Positions 1 through 12,400 of a DNA stretch of 64,000 nucleotides are shown here, in pieces. Source of the stretch: Lathyrus oleraceus (taxonomy: Eukaryota > Streptophyta > Magnoliopsida > Fabales > Fabaceae); the NCBI RefSeq assembly GCF_024323335.1, contig NC_066583.1, positions 15,590,665-15,654,664 of the forward strand, read 5' to 3'. The notes under the pieces were generated by a model. It saw only the letters and a program-made list of their open reading frames with translations. It was not told where the DNA came from and searched no databases. A program made the position numbers and the translations under genes. The first letter of the stretch is position 1, and every line of letters begins with the position of its first letter.

Positions 1-1950
1 TTCATTGTTTGGAGTCCACTTGCCCCTGGAATCGGGCGCGAAAGACAAGACTTTCTTGAGCACAAGGTCACTTTCTCGGAACACACGAGGCTTGACCTTC
101 TTATCAAAAGCTTTCTTCATTCTTTGCTGATATAACTGACCATGGCACATGACAGTCAATCTCTTCTCTTCTATCAAATTCAGCTGGTCATAACGACTTT
201 GAACCCATTCAGCATCAGCCAACTTGGCCTCCATCAAGACTCTCAATGATGGGATCTCCACCTCTACTGGGAGTACAACCTCCATGCCATAGACAAGAGA
301 GAAAGGGGTTGCCCCAGTTGAAGTGCGGACAGACGTACGATATCCATGTAAAGGAAATGGCAACATCTTATGCCAATCCTTATACGTGACAACCATCTTC
401 TGGATAATCTTCTTGATATTCTTATTAGCAGCTTCAACAGCCCCATTCATCTTGGGTCTATAAGGCGAAGAATTATGGTGTGCAATCTTGAACTCACTGC
501 ACAGCTCTTTCATCATTTTGTTGTTCAAGTTAGATCCATTATCGGTAATGATCTTATCTGGCACACCATAGCGGCATATGAGTTGATTCTTGATAAACTT
601 CACGACCACCTGCCTGGTCACATTTGCATATGATGCCGCTTCAACCCATTTGGTGAAGTAATCAATTGCTACGAGAATGAATTTGTGTCCGTTTGACGCT
701 TTGGGCTCTATCATGCCAATCATGTCAATTCCCCACATGGATAAAGGCCATGATGATGAAATCACATTCAGAAGTGTCGGAGGAATATGGATCTTATCCG
801 CGTAAATCTGACACTTATGGCCTTTCTTCACGTATTTGCAGCAGTCAGACTCCATTGTCAACCAATAGTAGCATGCTCTCAACATCTTTCTAGCCATGGC
901 ATGTCCATTGGATTGAGTACCAAATGAACCCTCATGGACCTCAGTCATCAACAGGTCTGCTTTGTGTCTATCCACGCATCTGAGCAGAACCATGTCAAAA
1001 TTTCTCTTGTAGAGCACTTCGCCATTGAGGTAGAAACTGTCTGACAATCTCCTCAAAGTCTTTCTATCTTTCACAGATGCCCCAGGCGGGTAAACCTGTT
1101 TTTGAAGGAAACACTTGATGTCATAATACCATGGCTTATCATCTTTCTCTTCTTCTACTGCAAATACATGAGCTGGTCTGTCCAAGCGCGTCACAATGAT
1201 ATCGGGGACTTCATTCCAAAGTTTAACCACAATCATCGAAGCAAGTGTAGCAAGGGCGTCTGCCATTTGATTCTCATCTCGAGGAATATGATGAAAGTCA
1301 ACCTCAGTAAAGAACGTTGAAATCCTCCTCGCATAATCTCTATATGGAATGAGACCAGGCTGATTCGTTTCCCGTTCACCCTTAATCTGATTAACAACGA
1401 GGGCCGAATCACCATAAACATCAAGATGCTTGACCCTTAGATCAATGCACTCTTCTAATCCCATAATATAGGCCTCATACTCAGCCATACTATTCGTGCA
1501 TTTGAAAGTTAGCCTTGCTGTAAAAGGAATATGCGTGCCCTGAGGAGTAATAATTACTGCCCCAATACCATTTCCATACTGATTTACAGCGCCATCAAAC
1601 ACCATACTCCATTTGGAACCAGGCTCTGGCCCTTCATCGAGTGTAGGCTCATCACAATCTTTCATCTTCAGATACAGAATCTCCTCATCTGGGAAGTCAT
1701 ACTGGACGGACTGATAATCCTCAATAGGCTGATGTGCCAAATGGTCAGCCAAGATACTACCTTTAATAGCCTTCTCGAAGATATATTTGATTGGATCCAT
1801 TCTGGATATCAACCAAGTCGTATGATTTAGCATATACTGGCGTAAACGCTTAGCAGCCCAAGCCAAAGCACAACATGTCTTCTCAAGCATTGAGTATCGA
1901 GACTCACAATCAGTGAACTTCTTGCTCAGGTAGTAAATAGCATATTCTTT
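1..1950 (-). pseudogene. Ogre-A RNase H (part) and integrase, runs off window edge
   Basis: This frame is open from a frameshift near 1950 to the first base of the window. It covers the late RNase H region, the integrase zinc-binding domain, the catalytic core and the start of the C-terminal domain. The three catalytic acidic residues of the core (D, D, E with 35 residues between the last two) are readable. Two of the four zinc-finger ligands differ from Ogre-B: the second His is Gln and the first Cys is Gly, so the HHCC finger is probably dead. A 75-bp in-frame deletion at about 1773, between short CTTCT repeats, removes part of the RNase H connection present in B. The integrase of this family inserts the cDNA in the nucleus. 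The 3' end lies outside the window. Confidence 0.85.
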
Positions 1951-3267
1951 CTTCCTGATTCGTCTTGCTTCCCAAGGACACAACCCATTGAATCTTCCAG
2001 AACAGTCAGATACATGATCAAAGGTCTTCCTTCCACGGGCGGAGATAGGATTGGAGGTTCAGACAGATACTCTTTGATACTGTCGAAAGCTTTCTGGAAA
2101 TCCTCAGTCCAAGCATGAGACTGATCATTCCGGAGGAGCTTGAATATCGGCGCACATGTGGCAGTCATGTGGGATATAAATCTGGAAATATAATTCAAGC
2201 GGCCAAGAAAACCTCGGACTTGCTTCTCAGTTTTGGGCGCAAGCATCTCTTGTATTGCTTTGACCTTTGCAGGATCAACCTCAATACCTCTTTCACTAAC
2301 AATGAAGCCCAATAATTTTCCAGAACGGACTCCAAATGTACACTTGTTGGGATTCAGACGAAGCTTGTACTTCCTCAAAGGCTGAAAAAGTTTCAACAAG
2401 TGCTCTATATGTTCAACTTTCGTTCTCGACTTAGCAATCATATCGTCAACATATACCTCAATCTCCTTGTGCATCATATCATGAAACAAGGTGGTCATAG
2501 CTCGTTGATACGTGGCTCCGGCGTTCTTCAAACCGATGGGCATCACTCAATAACAGAATGTTCCCCAAGGTGTGATGAATGTTGTCTTCTCCATATCCTC
2601 GGGTGCCATCCTAATCTGATTATATCCGGAAAATCCGTCCATAAACGAGAAGACATTGAATTTAGATGTATTGTCTACCAACATATCAATATGTGGTAGA
2701 GGGAAATGATCTTTCGGACTAGCTTTATTCAAATCTCTATAGTCCACACACATCCGGACTTTTCCATCTTTTTTAGGCACGGGCACAATATTGGCCACCC
2801 ATTGAGGATATGTGGAAGTCACCAGAAGCCCCGCATCAATTTGCTTCTGAACCTCCTCTTTGATCTTCACTGCCATATCGGGATGAGTTCTTCTAAACTT
2901 CTGCTTTACAGGCACACACTCAGGCTTCAGAGATAAGAAATGTTGCACAATATCTGTATCTAGACCTGGCATGTCTTCATATGACCATGCAAAAACATCA
3001 ACATATTCTCGTAGCAATTCAATCAACCCCTTCTTGACAGATTCTTCCAGGAGTTCCCCAATCTTCACTTCACGAACACAACCCTCAGACCCCAAGTTGA
3101 TTGTTTCTAGATTCTCGAGATGCGGCTGAATGATCTTCTCTTCATTCTCAAGTAGACGGGTAATCTCGTCAGGAATCTCTTCAACATCATCTTCTTCCGC
3201 CTCAAATACAGGGAACTCAAAATTGGGAGATGGTGTTGGATCATTATGTTCAATGGGTTTGATCAAC
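1950..3267 (-). pseudogene. Ogre-A reverse transcriptase (second exon of pol), broken
   Basis: The protein carries the RT fingers and palm motifs. These include a DYRDLNK block, an FMDGFSGYNQI block and the catalytic YVDD box followed by MIAKS. The family copies genomic RNA into DNA in the virus-like particle. The frame starts at the intron acceptor at 3267/3268. It is cut by an in-frame TGA at 2547-2549, where Ogre-B has a CGA arginine codon (a C-to-T change at CpG). A single missing base near 1950, compared with B, shifts the frame at the start of RNase H. This copy therefore cannot make full-length RT without readthrough. Confidence 0.9.
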
Positions 3268-3533
3268 CTGCATAAAGATTTTGAATATGAAAAGCTTTTA
3301 GAAATCAAACAAGGCAAATCATTATGCAGATGAAAAAATTGATTTTATTTTGTTTTTCAGGGTTTTATGTGATCACCAATTTCATGCAAAAAAGCGAAAA
3401 GGGAAAATAATTGGAAAAACAAACATTTAACATGAATTTATTGAATGAAAATATCATTGTATTAATGCGCCAACAATGTCATCACTCCTCCTTTTGGCAT
3501 GGGAGAAGGGTTTTTAAACAAAGTGATCATTAC
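3268..3533 (-). other. Ogre-A pol intron (266 bp)
   Basis: The donor reads GC|GTAATG and the acceptor ATGCAG|GTTG on the minus strand. The exons on either side align exactly with those of Ogre-B, where splicing restores the frame between protease and RT. Splicing at this place is established for Ogre elements. The boundaries here were chosen from consensus GT/AG and the phase shared with the other three copies. Confidence 0.8.
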
Positions 3534-6500
3534 GCTGACTTATGGATAACTGTAGGAACATCCACAGCGACCCAATTGTTGCAGACCCCTCCAGGGATAA
3601 TGAAATTGCCAGAATCCTCTGTATCTTCTTCCAAGACAGCAGCAGCTTCTTCATCTTGACCAGCGTGGATGAACCCTCCACTTGTTGTCTTCTAGTTCAA
3701 TCATTTTTCCCAGACCAGCAGTTGCACCACACTCAATGGCCAACTTTGCATCTTTATAGGAAGCAAATGAAGGAGCTCTCTTCTCAATAGGCCCAGCTAT
3801 AGATAAAGCTTGGAAAGGAGTTCCAACTTCATCTTCAACATCTATATATGAGAAGGAAGACAAATGGCTAACCAGGAGAGCCTTTTCTCCCCCTACCACC
3901 ACCAGCTTCTTATTTTTCACAAATTTCAGTTTCTGGTGTAGGGTGGATGTCACGGCGCCCACCTCGTGAATCCATGGTCTGCCTAAGAGACAGCTATACG
4001 ATGGGTGGATATCCATAACCTGGAAGGTAATTTGGAAATCTCTCGGTCCGATCTTAATTGGGAGATTAACTTCCCCAATCACTGTTTTACGCGACCCATC
4101 GAAAGCTTTCACAATGATTCCACTCTGCCTCATGGGAGGCCCTTAATAAGACAGTTTTGAGAGAGTGGTTTTTGGCAATACATTCAATGATGACTCAGTG
4201 TCCACCAGCACATTGGACATGGCGTCGTCTCTGCAATTCATAGATATGTGTAAAGCCAAGTTGTGGTCTCTTCCCTCCTCAGGGAGATCAGAGTCACAGA
4301 AACTCAAATTGTTACAAGCAGTAATGTTTGCAACAATGCTATCGAACTGTTCTATTGTGACATCATGATCTACATATGCTACATCCAAAACCTTCTGCAG
4401 TGCCTCTCTATGTGGTTCTGAATTCAACAGCAAAGATAATACTGATATTTTGGATGGCGTTTGTAGAAGCTGGTCTACAACATTGTACTCACTTTTCTTG
4501 ATGAGCCTCAGCATCTCATCACATTCTTCTTTCATATTGCCACTCGGGCCAACAGAAGTAGGAGTTATCAATGTAGAGGAGGACTTAGCAACAGGTGCCG
4601 GATTCGGAGAGTTCACAGCATTCCCAATCGGGCGTTCAACAAAATCAGCATTAGCCTGGGGCTTGGGAGGTGCTGAAAACACACGACCGTTGCGGGTCAA
4701 ACCACTTACATCTGCGATATTAACAACAGAGGAAGATGGCAAGGACACCTCTTTCCCATCTTTTACAGCAACAGCGTTGTAATGGAAGGGAATTTCCTTT
4801 TCAGAAGAAAATGGTACTGGATCGGCAGGCTTAATGATAAGAACAGGAGAAGCCTTCTGCTTGCTACCATCATACTTAATGATAACAGGCTCGGGCATCC
4901 AGAACACCGGGGAAATTACATTGACCTCAGGCTCATCTTCGTCAACATTCCTATTCTGAAGAATATCAATGACTCCTTCATCCAGCATTTCCTGAATATC
5001 CTTGCACACCTGGCGACAACCCAATCGGTTAACAGAGCATATTTGGCATCTATCACGGTCGTGCTCATAATGGCTGTACTCGCATAGCAAACGATGCATC
5101 TCAACCAGAGATTGTCGAATATGGCTGACATATTTGACCTTGTACTTGCCAAGGCAACCCTGGACCATGTTGACAGATTTCCCATGCTCGGGCAATGGGT
5201 TCTTCTTTACGTTAGGACCTACGTCCTCGAAACATAGAATGCCACACCTCACAAGGTCTTGAACCTTGGTCTTCAAAGGGTAACGATTCTCCACGTCGTG
5301 GCCGGGAGCACCAAAATGATAGACATAATGCAATTCGGGCTTATACCACCACTGGGGGTTAGCAGGTATAGCTGGTTGGTCTCTTAGAGTAATCAACTTC
5401 CTCTCTATCAAAGAGGGATATAATTTTGCGTACGTCATTGGAATAGGATCAAAAGGGACCTTTTTCCTCTCGTAACTTGTGCTGGTTTGATTACTGTTTC
5501 GAGTCTGGTAAGCCTGCTGTTGCGGACGGTGATGTTGTTGTTGATATTGCTAATGCGGTTGCTGATTGTTGTTGTGTTGCTGCTACAGTTGATTGTCTCT
5601 GATGATAGGTGTTATATGAGCCACCTGGTGCTGGTTACCGGCAGGACGCACGGTCTTCCTCCTCACAGAGGGTCTTCTTGGTTTCACATGGGAGGTCACA
5701 GCGTGGGCCTCTCCATCTTTCTTCTTTGCAAACGCCCCATGACATTCGGCAGAAGAGCCTTCTTCTTTGGTTAGACGTCCTTCTCTAACCCCCTCTTCTA
5801 GACGCATCCCCATATTCACAATCTCGGTGAAGTCAGAGGGAGCTCTAGCAACCATCTGCTCATAATAGAATGAACTCAAGGTCTTCAGAAAGATCTTGGT
5901 CATTTCCTTCTCTTCTAGCGGAGGCACAATCTGTGCTGCCAACTCTCGCCACCTCTGGGCGTATTCTTTGAACGTTTCTTTGTCCTTCTGGGACATGGCC
6001 CTCAATTGATCCCATTCGGGAGCCATATCCACATTATACTTGTACTGCTTGACGAAGGCCTCGCCATGGTCGTTGAAGGATCGGATGTTCGCACTGTACA
6101 AACCCATGTACCACCGTAGAGCGGCACCGGACAAGCTGTCCTGAAAGTAGTGGATGAGTAACTGATCATTGTCGGTCTGAGTTGACATTTTCCTGGCATA
6201 CATGACCAGGTGGCTGAGAGGGAAGGTATTTCCCTTGTATTTTTCAAAGTCAGGGACCTTGAATTTCACAGGGATCTTCACATTGGGAACCAAGCACAGT
6301 TCGGCAGCAGACTTGCCAAAAAGATCCTTTCCTCGAAGAGTTTTCAATTCCTTGCGAAGCTCAAGAAATTGGTCGTTCATAGCGTCCATCTTCTCATAGA
6401 CATCTGGGCCTTCAGACGGCTCAGAATGATAGATGGTGTCGTCTACCCTGGGCATGGTATGCACGACAGGAGGAGGAACAGCAAGGACCGGGCTAGATGC

Positions 6501-6889
6501 CAGCATAGAAGCAAAAGTTGGAGCAGGACCCTCAGGCATAAAATTGGGAGGCATCCCCCACGGGAATCCGGCTGGCATGGCTATCGGAGCAAAGTGTGCA
6601 CTGGCTGCAGGCACAGTTGAGGATACAATCTCAAAGATGACTGTCCTCTGGGAGGAGTTGAAGGCGTCGGAGAAGACTGGCTTTGGGCAGCCAGGAATGA
6701 TTCCATCAAAGCGCTCAATCTAGCTACTTCCTCCTTGAGTTCACGGTTCTCTTGCTCTAGGTGATCCATCAATCTTGAAATGTTGGCTCTAGTGTAGTAC
6801 CGGTGAGTCAACTTATCTTCAAAATAAATGAAGAACAAAGAGTTAGACCACGGGACAAGAGACCGGAAACAAGACCTGCTTATGCACAT
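3534..6889 (-). pseudogene. Ogre-A gag-protease polyprotein, heavily mutated
   Basis: Reading from 6889 downwards: an N-terminal coiled-coil-like segment (DHLEQENRELKEEV), a proline-rich stretch, a Retrotrans_gag-type capsid domain (RWYMGL, FVKQYKYN, FKEYAQRWREL), a Gln-rich linker, the zinc knuckle region, then the aspartic protease. Damage relative to Ogre-B is extensive. There is a lost base near 6640, a TAG at 5583-5585, a further TAG near 5551, a TAA near 4143 and a 59-bp deletion near 3685 between ACTT microrepeats. The protease motif reads D-T-E instead of D-T-G (4194-4202), so it should be inactive. The knuckle has lost both cysteines (Tyr and Arg). Gag forms the particle and the protease would process it. 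Confidence 0.88.
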
Positions 6890-7078
6890 GATGCATGCAA
6901 TGCTCGTGCATATGATTTGTTCTTATTTTAAAGGAACTCTAGGGTTTTATTCGTAAATTTTGGAAATATTAAACATTTATCACATGTGGAAATATCTCAT
7001 CAAATAATATCAGGGAAAAGAAGTACAGCATTGTCAATCATATACAAGAGAAAAGGAAAATAATCATCCTATGGATCC
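6890..7078 (-). other. Spacer between ORF1 and gag, Ogre-A
   Basis: About 190 bp separates the ORF1 stop from gag. It is AT-rich, without coding signal. A similar spacer occurs in Ogre-B and Ogre-D. I see no clear promoter or ribosome entry structure in it. Confidence 0.6.
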
Positions 7079-8528
7079 CTAGAAACAATCATCTAAAGCT
7101 CGGGACACAGGAAGATAAGATGCGCGAAGCCTCTTCACCTCCCTCTCGTAGGCTGCCTCCATATCTGCTTCTCCTTGGCGAGTCGATCATACTTCCTCTT
7201 CCAAAACTTGGAAGACTGAGGAAGTAGAGAAGTCCATGCATCGTCAGGGTCATCAATAACTTGATGCTCGAGAAACTCAATCAAAGCATCCTTCTCCTTA
7301 ATCTGCTGAAGCAACTCTTCCCTTTCATGGATCCAGGCACGTGATAAGTTTTCGTCTCTCAACTCCTCTACTCCTTGGTTAGGGAGGGTTGAAGGCCCAA
7401 CCATAACCATCGGTGTAGGTCTCGGATACTCGTAAGGCATGAGATACTCATAAGCTCTCTTCCTTACCCCAGAAGTATAAGGCTCCATGGCAACACAATT
7501 CTTAGGGCCCAACTCTTTCCTTCCTTTCCTATGAATCTTGCGCCAAGCACGGACCATTCTGCCCTTCAAGCCTCGGGATCTTTACCCTCCTGAAAGAACA
7601 CATCCTCTAACAGAATGTTATTAGGTTTATCCTTTAGGGGGAACCCAAGCTGACGACGCGCCAAACCAGGGTTGTAATTAATCCCACCACATGTACCAAG
7701 AAGAGGTACATTGGAGAATTCACCACAAGAGTCGATAATCTGCACACCATCATACACACGGTTATACCAAGAGATATCATCATTAGTGAGAGACATAAGT
7801 CTCGTGGACCACCATAGACATCCCTTGTTCTCCTTGAAGGCGACCGTTTGCGGTAAGTGAGAAATAAAGCACTTATACAACAGAGGAAAACAACACACAA
7901 TGGCACCACCACCCTTTGCATTCCTCATATGCAAAGAGAAATAGGTATCACCCAACAGAGTCGGAACGGGATTAAGAGTAGAAAAGATCCCAATAGCGTT
8001 CACATCCACAAACTTGTCGATGTTGGGGAACACAACCAATCCATAGATGAGAAGTACAAATATGGCTTCAAAGGCGTCCTCACTCATGGCCTTCCCATAT
8101 ATAGTAGCTTGAGCAATGAGGAACTCAGAAGGGAGACCTTGAATTCCACCTTTGGTAGTCATATGAGCACCAACCAGAGATTTATCTATATGCAACATGT
8201 CTGCTATCTCTTGAGAAGTAGGAATACTCTCCAAGCCACTGAACGGCACTTGGTCTAGAATAGGTATACCCACAAGATAGGCATACTCCTCAAGCGTAGG
8301 CAAAAGCTGGAAATCCGGGAATGTGAAGCAACGGTACAAGGGATCATAAAACTGCACCAATACACTCATCAACCCTTTGTCCACCTGAGTAGTCAGAAGA
8401 GGAAGAAGCTTCCCAAAACGAGCTTTGAAACCCAAAGGATCTAATACATAGGATGTCAGATTTCTTAACTCTTTCAAATCTGGTTGTCTGAAGCTGTACT
8501 TCTTTGTATTTCTTCTTTGTCTTTCCAT
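7079..8528 (-). pseudogene. Ogre-A ORF1 protein, plant-mobile-domain-like, frameshifted
   Basis: ORF1 is the extra gene that marks Ogre elements; its function is unknown. It starts at the ATG at 8526-8528. The first 320 codons form a globular region whose motif CFTFPDFQLLPTLEEYAYL resembles the opening of the plant mobile domain (and what InterPro calls DUF7745, from memory). A charged, probably coiled-coil C-terminal part contains EREELLQQIKEKDALIEFLE. Two one-base losses relative to Ogre-B break the frame, one near 7577 and one near 7165. No stop occurs inside the first 320 codons. ORF1 lies between the leader and gag in the same orientation. Confidence 0.85.
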
Positions 8529-9423
8529 GTCTGAAATTTTTGCAAATAAACCCCTTAAGTTCCTTAAAAAATTTCTTCTTTATTGATGATATGGATGCAA
8601 ATGGGTGCATGAATGCATGAATGCAACAATCACACTCAAGGATCAAGCAAAGCACACCAAACAAAGGTCATGGGATAGATCATGTTATCCTTAATATCAA
8701 TCATCCATTTTGGTGGATTATGGTTTACACCTTATCTACACCCAAGTTCCATTGATATTAAGGATATATGAATGGATCAACCATGAATCAAGGGTTTGTT
8801 GCAAGTCACGAGCATGGAGTTTAGTTTAAGAACCACCCAAAGGGAGTATACTAGGGTTTAAACCTGCCAAACATGTTCTACAAGAGGTTACCATAGTCAT
8901 CATCCCATCTTTCGGATATTATCGGGGAAACGACTACTCGTATTCCAAAAATATCCTCAAGAGAGACTCTTATGAGTGTAGTATCGCGTAACAATCGTAT
9001 CAAATCTTACACTTGAACGATTTTCGCACTACATCCTAAAAATAGGCCAAGATGGGCTTGGTAAACTAAGGTTCTTGGCTTCTAAGGTCTATATTGGAAA
9101 GAGTAATGTCTAACCACAACTTACTCGTGTAACATTATTGATCCCAACATGACCTCCACCAAGTGAATGGACTTGCAAGTCAACTTGCTAAGGAATAACT
9201 CCACACAAGTCAACAAGACTATGCCATTCCCCTATCCTAAGTGCACTCGAGTCCGGGTATAGAACTCATCTCACGAAGATCACCAAGCATACACGGAATT
9301 AATATTCAAGCAATTCAATCATTACATACAATACAGTAATCCCAAATTGCACAAAAATATGTCACAAGACAAATACAATACAACAAACATGAAAAGTTGG
9401 CAAAACCCACTAGGCAAATCATG
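8529..9423 (-). other. 5' leader of Ogre-A between PBS and ORF1
   Basis: About 900 bp of non-coding RNA leader. It contains a perfect 16-bp inverted repeat (8686-8701 with 8751-8766) around a 49-bp loop that itself holds a 5-bp ATCCA/TGGAT hairpin. The same structure is kept in Ogre-B. A packaging or dimerisation role is possible but unproven. Confidence 0.75.
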
Positions 9424-9441
9424 TCCCCAGCAGAGTCGCCA
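9424..9441 (-). promoter_or_regulatory. Primer binding site of Ogre-A (tRNA-Arg type)
   Basis: The minus strand reads TGGCGACTCTGCTGGGGA, the primer site known for Ogre and complementary to the 3' end of tRNA-Arg. Six bases separate it from the LTR end. Confidence 0.93.
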
Positions 9442-9447
9442 CTTTTC

Positions 9448-12400
9448 TGTAGCGGGGTATTCGTTACCATTAGAGATATTGACTAAATCCAAGGTAAATC
9501 ATACAAGTCGAGTCGCCACCGCACTTCTATTTATCCAAGGGAATGGTTAGAAAGCGAACAAAAACCTAATAGTTTTAACAAAAACTAGTAAAAGAAACAG
9601 AGATCTGGGTAAGGGGGTTGGTTATGCAATAGGAAGGTGTTAGGCACCCAAAACACCCTAGGTACTCCTAGGGAGCCCTTTTCATACTTGTTGCAAAGGT
9701 TGTTTGTTTTGTGAAAATTTGTTTGGGCAAACATGATTAAAGAGATGAGAAGAGAATACACAAGTTATTTACATTTCTGTGTTTGGATGGATAAACCCAT
9801 TGCCTACGTACCATCTTATAAAAAGATTAGGATCAAAACCTCGTAGTTCGGGGTAAAAATCTCAAAAGAGTTGGTGAATTGATGGATCCAAAAGCCTTAA
9901 GGTCTTTTGTTATCAAATGGAGAAAACTCAACCAAACCACAAATCCACCATGTGAGGATAGCTTCAACATGCTAGTGAGGGGTTAACCCTATAATAAGCA
10001 TGGAAGACTCATTGTCCATCACTAAGGATATAGGTGAGTATTACATCTACCACAAGGATAACTCAAACCTAATAGCTAAAGGTTATGAAAGATTTTTGAT
10101 TAAGAAAGTGGTCATTGGAACCACAAAATGCATTTGAATGGGTTATATTTACCAATTAGGAGTATATACAAAAATGGTCAAAGTTGACTCAAAGGTTCAA
10201 TTCAAAATAAGTGTTATGAAAAGAAGGTTTGAAATTCAAAAGCATAAGGCTTAGGTTTCTAATGTTTGAAAACAATGGTTAAATGTTTGCACAAAAAGTT
10301 TTGGCTTGGGTTAGAGTGGAGAGAAGAATAAGAAGGGCTAAGTCTTAAGTAAAACAAAAAAAAGAGGAGGGATGAAGAATCAAAACCACAATGGAGTCCC
10401 TCTCTTGAGATCATATTGATGATCCAAGTAGCTCACATCCTTTGGAATAAGCAACCACAAAGTATAAGCAATCAAACAAGTCTCATAAGAGATCCTCAAC
10501 GTATCTTGTATCCTTTAATTTGGATGAAGATGGTAATGGTCCTCCAATTAAGCTCTCATAGAATTCCCTAGCACAAAAGCATACACATCAAAAGTTCCAT
10601 GAAGTAAAACAAGAATGGACAAGAGTGAGTTTAGAGATTTGGTCCTTCTAATCCATCTTTATCATTGAGATCCATTTACTTCAAATTTTGCATAAGGAAA
10701 GTCCTAGAATCTAAGTCCAATTCTCCATTTCTTTGCATAGGGGAAGTCCTAAAAACTAAGTCCATTTCCTTGCATTTGGTTCACAACAATCAAGACAAAA
10801 ACACAAGCACAATAATATATACACAATTATATGCTCAAGTGAGCAAAAGGCAAATGGCATTAACATAAACATGTGCTCAAGTGAGCAAAGAGAAAATCAA
10901 ATAAATAATATGTGCAAGAATAGTAAATTGCATAAAAGTAATTGGACTTATGTTAAGCAATCGTAATTGGACTTATGTAGAAGTCACAACTATCTGAGGC
11001 CGGTCAATAATAATGTAGGCAATAAACATAAGTTAGGAGTCTTGATTAGTGAACCAAGTCCCAAAAACTTGCCATGCCAAAAAGAAGAAGAGAAATGATC
11101 TTGTATTGGTTTAAGCCTTTTGCATGATTTAGAAGACAACGTATCCTTAATGCAAAGCCATTCACTTGATCAATTGATCAAGATGAATTAAATTTGAATC
11201 AAGGAAGGTTAAATCTCCCTAATCAATGCTAACTTATCAACCTTCAACTCATTGATCAAAAAAAAGAAAAGAAGTAGAAGAAGAAGGAGAAGATGGATAA
11301 GAGAAATGGAAATGACAAAATTAAAGTGCATTAAATGAAATACAATGTACTAATCCTCATATGTTGACCAATAACATTGAAAGTCAAGGTCAAACAATCA
11401 AAAACAGAAGTGAGATGAAGATTGGATGTCAAGAAATGAATAAACTATTTTTGGCATTTTTTAATATTTAAAATAAACTTGAATTAAAAATAAATGGAAA
11501 GGTCAAACTTCAAAACTACTTCAAATCAACCTTGAAAGGTCCAAGTAATTTATCCTAATTTCAACAAGGTCAAACAAAGTTTGACAAAAAATTTCAGCAT
11601 TTTTAAAAGTCAGAAACTATTTTTAATCAATTAAAAATGAATAAAAATAACCTAATTGAACTAAAATCTCAAATAAATCTCAAATCAATTCAAAAATTGA
11701 TGAGAATATTTTTCATAGATCCATCATCATTCAAATAGGTTAGGAAAATATTTTTGTATTTTTTGAATATCAAAAACTATTTAAAATGAATTAAAAATAA
11801 CCAGAAAAGAGAAAATTCACAAAAAAATATCAGATGACAAAATAAAAAATATTAAAAATCAGAAATAGAAATTAGAAATTATTTGGGAAATAATGCAATT
11901 GGTCCCATAATTTTTGGATAAAAAATGAAAGAGATATTGATTTTTAAAAATAATTGGAATTAAAGAAATTAAAACCAGAAAATAAAAATGCAAAAAACGT
12001 GGAGCGTTAGATCTGAGCTCATTAATTGAGTTGGCAGATCACACGCTCCAAAGATGCGCGCCTATGGTGATCCTCAGTCAATGCGCTCACATGGAAAACA
12101 GATGAAAGTCATAACAAGCAACGCTCCTGATTGCATCTTGAAATTAGATCACACGGCCAGGATTCAAACTGGAGATGATGAAGCCACCGGAGCCATCGTC
12201 TTCTCCGGTGAGCTCGGATTTTCCGGCCAAAGTTGCAGAACTTCAAATCTTAATGAAAACGCACGATCTATACATCTTTAGAAAGCTGGGATGATGTACA
12301 TCATCCATGTACCATCCATTTTCCCTCTAGATCTCCATAGTGTGAGAAATCAGAGATGCAAAAATCTGGTGTTCATCATGAACTCAATGGATTTCAAAAA

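Noticed and set aside
12054..12281. 75-codon open frame on the plus strand in the A/B LTR, kept in both copies (also 40962-41189)
   Set aside because: It is antisense to the element, lies in LTR sequence, is interrupted in Ogre-E and resembles no known protein. Copy-to-copy similarity is explained by LTR homology.
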